From Streptomyces sp. SUK 48 (GTDB lineage: Bacteria; Actinomycetota; Actinomycetes; Streptomycetales; Streptomycetaceae): a stretch of DNA of 64,000 nucleotides. Shown piece after piece: positions 8,264 through 16,421 of this stretch (positions are counted from its first letter, which is position 1; each line of letters starts with the position of its first letter). Both the position numbers and the translations under genes were made by a program. The stretch is taken from NCBI RefSeq assembly GCF_009650765.1, contig NZ_CP045740.1:6486001-6550000 (forward strand), in the 5' to 3' direction. The notes under the pieces are model-generated. The model made no database searches, had not been told where the DNA came from, and saw only the letters and a program-made list of their open reading frames with translations.

Positions 8264-9001
8264 TTACGTCAGGAAGCCCCGCAGCAGCGCCGCCGTGCCC
8301 GCGCAGTGCTCCCGCATCATCTCCCGCGCGCCGTCGGCGTCCCCGTCGAGCACCGCCTCCACCAGTGCGGTGTGCTGTCGCTGGGAGTGCTCCAGATTGC
8401 GCACCAGCAGCGGGATGCAGTCCAGCAGCTCGTTGACCTGCGCCCGCACCGCCGCGTACTGCGCGGTCAGCGAGGGGGAGCCGCACAGCTCGGCCAGGGT
8501 CAGATGCAGCAGCGTGTCCAGGCGGCGGTAGTCGGCCAGCGGCGCCTCGTGCGTCCCGGCCAGCGCCTCCCGCAGCCGCTCGGCCTGCTCGCGGCTCAGC
8601 CCGTGCGCCGCGCACAGCCCGGCCGCGCCCACCTCCAGCACCTCGCGGAAGCGCAGCACGTCCTCCACGTCGACCGCCGCGATCCGCCGCCGCAGCTCGT
8701 CCTCGCCGCCGGCGTCCGCGCGGGGCAGCACGAACGTTCCGCCGTACCGCCCGCGCCGCGCCTCCACCAGGCCCTGGTCCTGGAGCACCTTCAGCACCTC
8801 GCGCAGCGTCACCCGGCTGATCCCCAGCCGCTCCGCCAGCTCCCGCTCCGCCGGCAGCCGTTCGCCGCCCGGCACCAGGCCGAGCCGTACCACCTGGAGG
8901 ATCTGCTCCAGGGCCTCCTCGAAGCCGTTGCCCGCCCGCACCGGCCGCAGCACCGGAGCGAGGTGGTCACCCACCCCGTGCCACTCCGTATGAGACGACA
9001 T
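8264..9001 (-). CDS. FadR-subfamily GntR transcriptional regulator
   Basis: 245 residues. Winged HTH at about 25-85 (LPAERELAERLGISRVTLRE, then VLKVLQDQGLVEARRGRYGG) followed by an all-helical FCD ligand domain ([42 protein letters not shown]) with the His/Asp residues that usually bind a metal and a carboxylate effector. ATG 8999-9001 is chosen because AAGGGGG lies 8 nt upstream; the longer frame would translate through that site. It sits between the amidotransferase and the divergent ligase gene and is the probable regulator of both. In S. coelicolor a regulator of this type adjoins the ethanolamine-utilisation gene glnA4 (from memory). Confidence 0.9.
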   Translation of the reverse strand: MSSHTEWHGVGDHLAPVLRPVRAGNGFEEALEQILQVVRLGLVPGGERLPAERELAERLGISRVTLREVLKVLQDQGLVEARRGRYGGTFVLPRADAGGEDELRRRIAAVDVEDVLRFREVLEVGAAGLCAAHGLSREQAERLREALAGTHEAPLADYRRLDTLLHLTLAELCGSPSLTAQYAAVRAQVNELLDCIPLLVRNLEHSQRQHTALVEAVLDGDADGAREMMREHCAGTAALLRGFLT

Positions 9002-9023
9002 CCGCCGTACCCCCTTCCCAAGC

Positions 9024-9045
9024 AATGGTTCTGAGCAATACCTTA
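9024..9045. promoter_or_regulatory. Second FadR-type operator copy, before the glnA4-like gene
   Basis: Degenerate copy of the 8231-8252 palindrome: GGT-N10-ACC spacing kept, right half AATACCTT intact, left half AATGGTT imperfect. It lies in the 95-bp divergent region between the regulator (start 9001) and the ligase (start 9097), so one site could control both. Confidence 0.55.
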
Positions 9046-9096
9046 TGGCTCCCGGCCCGGCCGAAGAAGCGCGAAGGCGCCCAAGGAGGCTTTTCC

Positions 9097-10455
9097 GTGG
9101 CAGACCGCACAGCCCCGCTCCCCGTCGACGAACTCCGTGCCCGCGTGGAGAGCGGTGAGATCGACACTGTCGTCCTGGCGTTCCCCGATATGCAAGGGCG
9201 CCTCCAGGGCAAGCGGTTCGCCGCCCGGTTCTTCCTCGAGGAGGTACTGGAACACGGCACCGAGGGCTGCAACTACCTGCTCGCCGTCGACACCGAGATG
9301 AACACGGTCGACGGCTACGCGATGTCCTCCTGGGAGCGCGGCTACGGCGACTTCGCCATGCGCCCCGACCCCGCCACCCTGCGCCGCATCCCCTGGCACC
9401 CCGGCACCGCCCTGCTCGTCGCCGACCTCGCCTGGAACGACGGCGCCCCGGTCACCGCCGCCCCGCGCCAGATCCTGCGCCGCCAGCTCGACCGGCTCGC
9501 CGAACTCGGCTACACCGCCCAGGTCGGCACCGAGCTGGAGTTCATCGTCTTCAAGGACAGTTACGAGCAGGCGTGGGACGCGGGATACCGGGGGCTGACC
9601 CCGGCCAACCAGTACAACATCGACTACTCCATCCTCGGCACCGGCCGCATCGAGCCGCTGCTGCGCCGGCTGCGCAACGACATGGCGGGCGCCGGGCTCA
9701 CCGTCGAGTCCGCCAAGGGCGAGTGCAATCCCGGGCAGCACGAGATCGTCTTCCGCTACGACGAGGCGCTCACCACCTGCGACCAGCACGCCCTGTACAA
9801 GACCGGCGCCAAGGAGATCGCCGCCCAGGAGGGCGTCTCGATCACCTTCATGGCGAAGTACAACGAGCGCGAGGGCAACTCCTGCCACATCCACCTCTCG
9901 CTCACCGACGCCGACGGCGCCAACGCCATGGCGGGCCCCGACGGGATGTCCGAGGTGATGCGGCACTTCCTCGCCGGACAGCTCGCCGCCCTGCGCGACT
10001 TCTCCCTGCTCTACGCCCCCAACATCAACTCCTACAAGCGGTTCCAGCCCGGCTCCTTCGCCCCCACCGCCGTCGCCTGGGGCCACGACAACCGCACCTG
10101 CGCCCTGCGCGTGGTCGGCCACGGCCCCTCCACCCGCTTCGAGAACCGCCTCCCGGGCGGCGACGTCAACCCCTACCTCGCCGTCGCCGGACTGGTCGCC
10201 GCCGGCCTGTACGGCATCGAGCACCAGCTCGAACTCCCCGAGCCCTGCGCCGGCAACGCCTACACCGCGGGCTTCGCACACGTCCCGACCTCCCTGCGCG
10301 AGGCCGCCGAGCTGTGGGAGAACAGCCCGATCGCCCGGGCCGCCTTCGGCGACGAGGTGGTGGCCCACTACCGCAACATGGCCCGCGTCGAGCTGGACGC
10401 CTTCGACGCCGCCGTCACCGACTGGGAGCTGCGCCGCTCCTTCGAACGCCTGTGA
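9097..10455 (+). CDS. glnA4: Glutamine-synthetase-like gamma-glutamylamine ligase (GlnA4 type)
   Basis: 452 residues, type-I GS fold. Beta-grasp N-domain, then GTELEFIVFKDSYEQAW with the metal-ligand Glu, ESAKGECNPGQHEI, NSCHIHLSL (ammonia/metal site), NSYKRFQPGSFAPT and NRLPGGDVNPYLAVAG. Close to the gamma-glutamylethanolamide synthetase GlnA4 of S. coelicolor rather than to assimilatory GlnA, going by its neighbours: aldehyde dehydrogenase, SDR and a PuuD-type hydrolase. Predicted reaction: glutamate + ATP + small amine (ethanolamine likely) to a gamma-glutamylamide. GTG 9097 has a strong AAGGAGG 7 nt upstream. Substrate is inferred from context, not residues. Confidence 0.85.
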   Translation: MADRTAPLPVDELRARVESGEIDTVVLAFPDMQGRLQGKRFAARFFLEEVLEHGTEGCNYLLAVDTEMNTVDGYAMSSWERGYGDFAMRPDPATLRRIPWHPGTALLVADLAWNDGAPVTAAPRQILRRQLDRLAELGYTAQVGTELEFIVFKDSYEQAWDAGYRGLTPANQYNIDYSILGTGRIEPLLRRLRNDMAGAGLTVESAKGECNPGQHEIVFRYDEALTTCDQHALYKTGAKEIAAQEGVSITFMAKYNEREGNSCHIHLSLTDADGANAMAGPDGMSEVMRHFLAGQLAALRDFSLLYAPNINSYKRFQPGSFAPTAVAWGHDNRTCALRVVGHGPSTRFENRLPGGDVNPYLAVAGLVAAGLYGIEHQLELPEPCAGNAYTAGFAHVPTSLREAAELWENSPIARAAFGDEVVAHYRNMARVELDAFDAAVTDWELRRSFERL

Positions 10456-10501
10456 GCACGCCCGCGTCCCCCCGGTCCGCCCGCCCGTGAAAGGTCGATC
10501 C

Positions 10502-11875
10502 GTGTCCGACTCCGACGAGTTGAAGGTCCTCAACCCCGCCACGGAAGAGGTCCTCGCCACCGTCCCCGCCGCCACCGCCGAGGACGTCGACGCCGCCGTC
10601 GTACGGGCCGTCCGCGCCCAGAGCGGGTGGGCCGCGCTGGCCCCCGCCGACCGGGCCCGGCTGCTGCGCCGCTTCGCCGACACCGTCGACGCCCACCTGG
10701 AGGAACTCGCCCGCCTGGAGGTCCGCGAGGCCGGGCACACCCTCGGCAACGCCCGCTGGGAGGCCGGCAACGCCCGCGATCTGCTGGAGTACGCGGCCGG
10801 CGGGATCGAGCGCCTGCTCGGCAGGCAGATCCCGGTCCCCGGCGGCTGGAACGTCACCTTCCAGGAACCCCTGGGCGTGGTCGGCGTGATCGCCCCCTGG
10901 AACTTCCCCATGCCGATCGCCGCCTGGGGCTCCTTCCCGGCGCTCGCCGCGGGCAGCGCCGTCGTCCTCAAGCCCGCCGAGACCACCCCGCTCACCGCCC
11001 TGCGCCTGGCCGAACTCGCCCTGACGGCGGGTCTGCCCGAGCATCTCTTCCAGGTGCTGCCGGGCCACGGCCACATCGCCGGACGCGCCCTGGTGGACCA
11101 CCCGGACGTGGCCAAGATCGTGTTCACCGGGTCCACCCGCACCGGCCGCGAGATCATGGAGCGCTGCGCCCGGCTGGTCAAACCGGTCACCCTGGAACTC
11201 GGCGGCAAGAGCCCGAACGTCGTCTTCGCCGACGCCGACCTGAAGACCGCCCTCGACCCGTTCTCCTTCCTGGACAACGCCGGGCAGGACTGCTGTGCCC
11301 GCACCCGCGTCCTCGTCCAGGAGGCGGCCCTGGACGAGGCCCGCGACTTCCTCGCCGACGCGCTCGCCGCCGTCGTCGTGGGCGACCCGGCCGACGAGAA
11401 GACCCAGATGGGCCCGCTGATCTCGGCGGCCCAGCGGGAGCGCGTACGGTCGTACGTCCCCGACGGCGCCCCCGCCCTGCGCGGCAGCGCGCCCGACGGA
11501 CCCGGCTTCTGGTTCCCGCCGACCGTCCTCGTGGGGGAGCGGCACGACAGCCCGGCCGCCCGCGAGGAGATCTTCGGGCCCGTGGCCGTCCTGCTCCCCT
11601 TCACCGACGAGCGGGACGCGATCCGCCTCGCCAACGACACCCCTTACGGGCTGTCCGGCTCCGTGTGGACCCGCGACCTCGGCCGCGCCCTGCGCGTCTC
11701 CGGGGGCGTGCGCGCGGGCAACCTGTCCGTCAACTCCCACTCCAGCGTCCGCTACTGGACCCCGTTCGGCGGCTATAAGCAGTCCGGCCTCGGCCGGGAG
11801 CTCGGCCCCGACGCCCTGACCGCCTTCACCGAAACCAAGAACGTCTTCATCAGCACGGAGGGCCCCGTACAGTGA
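10502..11875 (+). CDS. NAD(P)-dependent aldehyde dehydrogenase
   Basis: 457 residues of the ALDH superfamily: APWNFPMPIAAW, KPAETTPLTAL, FTGSTRTGREIM, catalytic base Glu232 in LELGGKSPN and nucleophilic Cys264 or Cys265 in GQDCCARTR, then EEIFGPVAVLLPF and PFGGYKQSGLGRE. In this cluster it would oxidise the gamma-glutamyl aldehyde to the acid, as PuuC does in putrescine breakdown. GTG 10502 has GAAAGG 7 nt upstream; an in-frame GTG at 10487 would read through that site. It is 46 nt after the ligase gene and overlaps the SDR by 4 nt: one transcript. Confidence 0.92.
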   Translation: MSDSDELKVLNPATEEVLATVPAATAEDVDAAVVRAVRAQSGWAALAPADRARLLRRFADTVDAHLEELARLEVREAGHTLGNARWEAGNARDLLEYAAGGIERLLGRQIPVPGGWNVTFQEPLGVVGVIAPWNFPMPIAAWGSFPALAAGSAVVLKPAETTPLTALRLAELALTAGLPEHLFQVLPGHGHIAGRALVDHPDVAKIVFTGSTRTGREIMERCARLVKPVTLELGGKSPNVVFADADLKTALDPFSFLDNAGQDCCARTRVLVQEAALDEARDFLADALAAVVVGDPADEKTQMGPLISAAQRERVRSYVPDGAPALRGSAPDGPGFWFPPTVLVGERHDSPAAREEIFGPVAVLLPFTDERDAIRLANDTPYGLSGSVWTRDLGRALRVSGGVRAGNLSVNSHSSVRYWTPFGGYKQSGLGRELGPDALTAFTETKNVFISTEGPVQ

Positions 11876-12654
11876 CCGACAACAGTGTTTGCCGCCGCCT
11901 GGTCGGCCGTACCGCCGTCGTGACCGGAGCCGGCAGCGGCATCGGCCTCGCCACCGCCCGCCGCCTCGCCGCCGAGGGCGCCCATGTCGTCTGCGCGGAC
12001 GTGGACGAGGTCCGCGGCAAGGCCGCCGCCGAGGAGGTGGGCGGGCTCTTCGTCCAGGTCGACGTCACCGACCCCGAGCAGGTCGAGGCGCTGTTCAAGA
12101 CGGCGTACGACACCTACGGCAGCGTGGACGTGGCCTTCAACAACGCCGGTATCTCCCCGCCCGACGACGATTCCATCCTGGAGACCGGCCTGGAGGCGTG
12201 GAAGCGTGTCCAGGAGGTCAACCTCACCTCCGTCTACCTGTGCTGCAAGGCCGCGATCCCCTACATGCGCCGCCAGGGCAAGGGCTCCATCATCAACACG
12301 GCGTCCTTCGTGGCCCGGATGGGCGCGGCCACCTCCCAGATCTCGTACACGGCCTCCAAGGGCGGCGTCCTCGCCATGTCCCGGGAACTGGGCGTGCAGT
12401 TCGCGCGGGAGGGCATCCGGGTCAACGCGCTGTGCCCCGGGCCCGTCAACACCCCGCTGCTCCAGGAGCTGTTCGCGAAGGACCCGGAGCGGGCCGCCCG
12501 CCGGCTCGTGCACATCCCGGTGGGCCGGTTCGCCGAGGCCGAGGAGATCGCCGCCGCGGTCGCCTTCCTGGCCAGCGACGACTCCTCCTTCGTCAACGCC
12601 ACCGACTTCCTGGTGGACGGGGGCATCGCGGGCGCGTACGTCACGCCCGTCTAG
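11872..12654 (+). CDS. Short-chain dehydrogenase/reductase (SDR)
   Basis: 260 residues, classical SDR: TGAGSGIG at 18-25, ADVDEV after strand 2 (suggesting NAD), NNAG, catalytic Ser-Tyr159-Lys163 (YTASK), and PGPVNTP. By position it would oxidise the hydroxyl of a gamma-glutamyl amino alcohol to the aldehyde used by the upstream ALDH; this fits ethanolamine, which needs an alcohol step, better than putrescine, which needs an amine oxidase. Start GTG overlaps the ALDH stop (GTGA). Confidence 0.9.
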   Translation: MTDNSVCRRLVGRTAVVTGAGSGIGLATARRLAAEGAHVVCADVDEVRGKAAAEEVGGLFVQVDVTDPEQVEALFKTAYDTYGSVDVAFNNAGISPPDDDSILETGLEAWKRVQEVNLTSVYLCCKAAIPYMRRQGKGSIINTASFVARMGAATSQISYTASKGGVLAMSRELGVQFAREGIRVNALCPGPVNTPLLQELFAKDPERAARRLVHIPVGRFAEAEEIAAAVAFLASDDSSFVNATDFLVDGGIAGAYVTPV

Positions 12655-12698
12655 GCCGTTTCCCCCGGAGCGTCGTGCGCGGAGGTCCGCCGAGGCGC

Positions 12699-14231
12699 TC
12701 AGCGAACCGGCGCGACGGCGGGAAGGGCGTCGAAGAGGTCGGCTGAGCGGTCGTGGGGGACGCGGGCGGCGATGTGGCCGTCCGGGCGGATGAGGATGAG
12801 CTCGCCCGGGCTCGGCGCGTAGATCCGGCGGTATTCGCCGGCGCCGTCGAGAATCCCGCCGGCGGTGTCGATCCTGTGCACGTGCAGGGTGGCGGCGTCG
12901 GCGCGGTCGGTGAGGGCCGGGTCGTCGTTGCCGTAGGCGATCAGGGTCCACTGCGGGCCGCGGGTGAGGTCGAACAGGTCGCCGGAGAAACCAGGGCCGC
13001 GCAGCCCGGTGGCGTTCGGTGCCCGGTCTCCGGCGACCGGCCCCTCGGTGCGGTCGTCACGGCGGCTGCCGTAGCGGATGCTGAGGCCGGTCGTCACGGC
13101 GTCGTCGGCGAGCTCTCCGAGGGCCGTGCCCAGCAGCTCGGAGTCGTCGCCGAGGCGCAGGGTCGTCCGGTCCAGCTTGTGCGTGCTCAGCGCGAGCACC
13201 GTCCGCGCGACGGGCGCCCGTTCGGCGGAATAGGTGTCCAGCAGGTCGGGGTGCGCGCCGCGGACGACCGCGCCCAGCTTCCAGCCGAGGTTGTAGGCGT
13301 CCTGGATGCCGGTGTTCATGCCCTGGCCGCCGGCGGGCGTGTGCACATGCGCCGCGTCGCCCGCGAACAGGACCCGTGCGCTGCGGTAGTCGTCCAGCAT
13401 GCGGATGTTGACGCGGTAGACCGAGAGCCAGGTCGCGCTCGTCAGCGTGACCCCGGCGTTCCGCTCGTCCAGCAGCCGCTGGTAGAGCTCGCGGGTCGGG
13501 GTGCCCGGCTGCGTGCCCGCCGGGACGGGGGCTTGCAGCTGCCACAGGTCGCTGTGGGGCAGCGGCGTGAGGACGAGCATCCCGTCGCCGGAGGTCCACA
13601 CGTGCATATGGTCGCGGGCCAGGCCGTCGACGGTGACATCGCCGATGTACCAGCGCTCCGTCTCGCGGGTCTCCCCCTCCAGATGGAGACCGAGCAGCCC
13701 GCGGACCGTGCTCTTGCCGCCGTCGGTCGCCACGACGTATCGGGCCCGCACCGTACGGACGCCGTCCGGTGTGCGGAGGGTGGTGGTGACCCCGTCCTGG
13801 TCCTGCACGAGGTCGACCGCCTCCGTCCGGTGCGTCACCGAACCGCCCAGTCGGCGCAGCCGTTCGCGCAGCGCGTGCTCGACGTCGAACTGACCGATCC
13901 AGAGCGGGTCGGGATAGGGCGTCCGGAAGGAACTCCTGGCGCGGAGGGTGATCGAGGGCCGGTCCACGACGCTGCCGTCCGAGTCGTGGAAGCGCAGCGG
14001 CAGACCGGCGACGCCATGGCGCACGATGTGCTCGACGGCGCCGAGGTCGTCGAGCACCTCCAGGGAGCGGGGCTGGATCGTCTTGGCCTTGGACCCGCGG
14101 CCGGCGGTCGCCTCCCGCTCGACGATCTCGCAGCCGACGCCGCGTCGGGCGAGATCGCAGGCGAGCGTGAGGCCCACGGGGCCGGCTCCGACGATCAGGA
14201 CATCGGTCTGGAACACGCCGTGCTCGTTCAT
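12699..14231 (-). CDS. FAD-dependent aromatic monooxygenase (PheA/TfdB, RdmE type)
   Basis: 510 residues. FAD-binding GAGPVG at 15-20, NAD(P)H/FAD motif ATDGGKSTVRGLLGL near 165, and the GDAAHVHTPAGGQGMNTGIQ motif near 290, ending in a thioredoxin-like C-domain of phenol hydroxylases. Such enzymes hydroxylate aromatic rings in polyketide tailoring or xenobiotic breakdown and include tetracycline/rifampicin-inactivating members. ATG 14229-14231 has GGGGAGG 6 nt upstream. It is divergent from a TetR gene and has a perfect palindrome in its promoter, so induction by a substrate-like ligand is likely. No biosynthetic neighbours, so a detoxification role is favoured. Confidence 0.88.
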   Translation of the reverse strand: MNEHGVFQTDVLIVGAGPVGLTLACDLARRGVGCEIVEREATAGRGSKAKTIQPRSLEVLDDLGAVEHIVRHGVAGLPLRFHDSDGSVVDRPSITLRARSSFRTPYPDPLWIGQFDVEHALRERLRRLGGSVTHRTEAVDLVQDQDGVTTTLRTPDGVRTVRARYVVATDGGKSTVRGLLGLHLEGETRETERWYIGDVTVDGLARDHMHVWTSGDGMLVLTPLPHSDLWQLQAPVPAGTQPGTPTRELYQRLLDERNAGVTLTSATWLSVYRVNIRMLDDYRSARVLFAGDAAHVHTPAGGQGMNTGIQDAYNLGWKLGAVVRGAHPDLLDTYSAERAPVARTVLALSTHKLDRTTLRLGDDSELLGTALGELADDAVTTGLSIRYGSRRDDRTEGPVAGDRAPNATGLRGPGFSGDLFDLTRGPQWTLIAYGNDDPALTDRADAATLHVHRIDTAGGILDGAGEYRRIYAPSPGELILIRPDGHIAARVPHDRSADLFDALPAVAPVR

Positions 14232-14278
14232 GTCGAGCCTCCCCGAAGTGCCGATGCAGGGCATCGAACGACTTATTA

Positions 14279-14294
14279 GATGCGGTGCCGCATC
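14279..14294. promoter_or_regulatory. TetR operator O1
   Basis: GATGC-N6-GCATC inside the longer perfect palindrome AGATGCGG-TG-CCGCATCT (14278-14295). On the minus strand it sits immediately upstream of TAATAA, the probable -10 of the monooxygenase gene, so bound repressor would block that promoter. Confidence 0.75.
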
Positions 14295-14322
14295 TTCTGA
14301 GACCGAGACTAGGCGCGGCTGT

Positions 14323-14341
14323 TAAGATGCGCAAGTGCATC
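14323..14341. promoter_or_regulatory. TetR operator O2 overlapping -10 and start of tetR
   Basis: GATGC-N6-GCATC at 14326-14341, same half-sites and spacing as O1, 47 nt away. It overlaps TAAGAT (14323-14328, a good -10) and the GTG start at 14335. That -10 to GTG distance predicts a leaderless transcript, and the operator position predicts autorepression. Confidence 0.7.
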
Positions 14342-14955
14342 CTAAAGAGAATCGGCCGGTCCAGCGCCGGCGCGGCGCGGAGTTGGAGAAGGCCCTGCTC
14401 GCCGCGGCATGGGCGGTGCTGCGGGAACACGGTTACGCCGGCTTCACCCTCGAAGCCGTGGCCGCCCGGGCCGCCACCAGCCGACCGGTCATCGCCCGCC
14501 GGTGGGCGACCCGCAACGACTTGCTGCGCGCCACCATCACGCACGCCGGCATGACCCGGCGCACCCCGATGCCGGACACCGGAAGCCTGCGCGGCGACCT
14601 CGTCGCCTTCCTGCGCGAGGTCAACGACTCCCGTCTGGACTTCGCGGTGGTCCTGGGCGTCCAGCTCGGCGGCTACTACCAGGAGACCGGCGAGACCCTC
14701 TCCGAGCTGCGCGATGTGCTGCTCAAGGGGCAGGAACCGGTACTCGACCGGATCCTCGACGCGGCCGCCGGGCGCGGCGAACTCGACCCCGGCCGGCTGA
14801 CCCCGCGCATCCGGTCCCTGCCGGTGGACCTCCTGCGCCACCACGCCTTCATGACCTTCCAGGCGATGCCGGACGAAGGCATCGAGGAGATCGTCGACAC
14901 GATCTTCCTGCCCCTCGTCCGCCCCTCCCGCCCCGGTCCGGACAGCGGCGCATGA
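14335..14955 (+). CDS. TetR-family repressor
   Basis: 206 residues. HTH at about 18-65 (LLAAAWAVLREHGYAGFTLE, then AVAARAATSRPVIARRWATR), followed by a TetR_C-like helical ligand domain. It is divergent from the flavin monooxygenase, its presumed target. The GTG has no ribosome site and lies 6 nt after a -10-like TAAGAT, consistent with leaderless translation, which is common for Streptomyces regulators. Confidence 0.9.
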   Translation: MHPKENRPVQRRRGAELEKALLAAAWAVLREHGYAGFTLEAVAARAATSRPVIARRWATRNDLLRATITHAGMTRRTPMPDTGSLRGDLVAFLREVNDSRLDFAVVLGVQLGGYYQETGETLSELRDVLLKGQEPVLDRILDAAAGRGELDPGRLTPRIRSLPVDLLRHHAFMTFQAMPDEGIEEIVDTIFLPLVRPSRPGPDSGA

Positions 14956-14967
14956 CGCGACGGCTCG

Positions 14968-15003
14968 GGCGGAACCGTTCCGGGCGTCCCGGACGATTCC
15001 GCC
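14968..15003. terminator. Bidirectional hairpin between convergent genes
   Basis: GGCGGAA pairs with TTCCGCC around an inner TCCGGG/CCCGGA stem, in the 67-bp gap between the tetR stop and the stop of the convergent PLP enzyme gene. No U tract. Confidence 0.5.
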
Positions 15004-15022
15004 GCCGCCTTGCGCGTCCCGC

Positions 15023-16225
15023 TCAGAGGAAGGTGTGCCCCTCGCCCCGGTAGGTGGGCACGGTCGCCGTCACCACGTCGCCCTCGACGAGGTGCAGCGA
15101 CGCGAACCGCTCGCACAGCTCGCCCGCCTTGGCGTGCCGGAACCACACCCGGTCGCCGATCAGCAGATCGTCGGCGGGCGAGCCGAGCAGCGGGGTCTGC
15201 ACCTCGCCCGCGCCCTCCTGCGGGTCGTACGTCAGCCCCTGCGGCAGATACGGCACCGGCGAGCGGTCCGGACCCGGCGCGCCGGAGGCCGGGTAGCCGC
15301 CGCCGAGCACGGTGACGACGCCCACCCCGGGCCGCCGTACCACCGGCAGCGCGAAGAGCGCCGCCGGACGGCCGCTGAAGGAGGTGTAGTTGTCGAACAG
15401 CCGTGGCACGTACAGCCCGGAACCGGCCGCGATCTCGGTGACGGCGGGCTCGGCGGCGGTGTGCTGCACACTGCCGGTGCCGCCGCCGTTGACGAACTCC
15501 AGGTCCGGCGCGACGGCCCGTACCGCGCGCACGGCCGCGCCGCGCCGCTCGGCCAGCTCCCGGCGGGCGGCGCCCTGCATCAGCCGGATCGCCCGGGAGC
15601 GCAGCGGCCGCCCGGCGACGGCGTCACCGACCCCCGCGACATGCCCCTCGTACGCCATCAGCCCCACCAGCCGGAACCCGGGGCGCTCGGCCACCACCCG
15701 CGCCGCCTCGGCGAGTTGGGCGGGGGAGTGCAGCGGGGAGCGGCGGGCGCCGATCCGCACCCGGCCGCCCAGCAGCTTCAGCGAGGTGTCCAACTCCAGG
15801 CATATCCGCACCACTTCGCGCCCGCCGTCGCGGGCCGCGTCGATCAGGTCGAGCTGGGCGGGGTCGTCCACCATCACGGTGACGGCGGCGGCCAGCTTGG
15901 GATCGGCGGTCAGTTCGGCGAACCCGGAGCGGTCGGCGGAGGGGTAGGCGAGCAGGATGTCGTCGAAGCCCGAGCGCGCCAGCCACAGCGACTCGGCGAG
16001 GGTGAACGACATGATGCCCTGGAAGCCGTCCTTGGCCAGCACCCGCTCCAGCAGGGCACGGCAGCGCACGGACTTGCTCGCGACCCGTACCGGCTTGCCG
16101 CCGGAGCGGCGGACCAGATCGGCCGCGTTGGCGTCGAAGGCTTCCAGGTCCACGAGCGCCAGCGGCGCTTCGAGATGGGCGGTGGCCCGGTCGTACCGGG
16201 CCCGGTCGGCGGCACGCGCAGTCAT
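15023..16225 (-). CDS. PLP-dependent amino acid deaminase/aldolase, alanine-racemase-like fold (D-threonine aldolase family)
   Basis: 400 residues. N-terminal TIM barrel with the PLP lysine Lys51 in RVASKSVRC, LLAYPSADR, LMAYEGHVAG, GGTGSVQHTAAEPAVTEIAA as the phosphate-binding region, then a beta domain (GDRVWFRHAKAGELCERF) that carries the metal-binding His/Cys in D-threonine aldolases. It probably cleaves or deaminates a D-hydroxy amino acid; exact substrate unknown. ATG 16223-16225 fits the family N-terminus, though the GGCAGG ahead of it is weak. The gene is convergent with tetR and divergent from the disordered membrane protein. Confidence 0.82.
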   Translation of the reverse strand: MTARAADRARYDRATAHLEAPLALVDLEAFDANAADLVRRSGGKPVRVASKSVRCRALLERVLAKDGFQGIMSFTLAESLWLARSGFDDILLAYPSADRSGFAELTADPKLAAAVTVMVDDPAQLDLIDAARDGGREVVRICLELDTSLKLLGGRVRIGARRSPLHSPAQLAEAARVVAERPGFRLVGLMAYEGHVAGVGDAVAGRPLRSRAIRLMQGAARRELAERRGAAVRAVRAVAPDLEFVNGGGTGSVQHTAAEPAVTEIAAGSGLYVPRLFDNYTSFSGRPAALFALPVVRRPGVGVVTVLGGGYPASGAPGPDRSPVPYLPQGLTYDPQEGAGEVQTPLLGSPADDLLIGDRVWFRHAKAGELCERFASLHLVEGDVVTATVPTYRGEGHTFL

Positions 16226-16421
16226 GCCGGAAGCCTGCCAGAAGGGATTACCGCAGGGTAGAGGGACGTTCCGGGCAAGTGCCCCGGCCTGCCCCACTGG
16301 TTCCGCCCCGGGCCCCGACAACCCGTAGAGTGACGCGCACGTACGACGGACCCGCCCGGGATGCCGGTCCGGTCGTACGGGTACGAGGAGACGGCCCGGG
16401 TCGCGAGGAAACGGGGAACGC

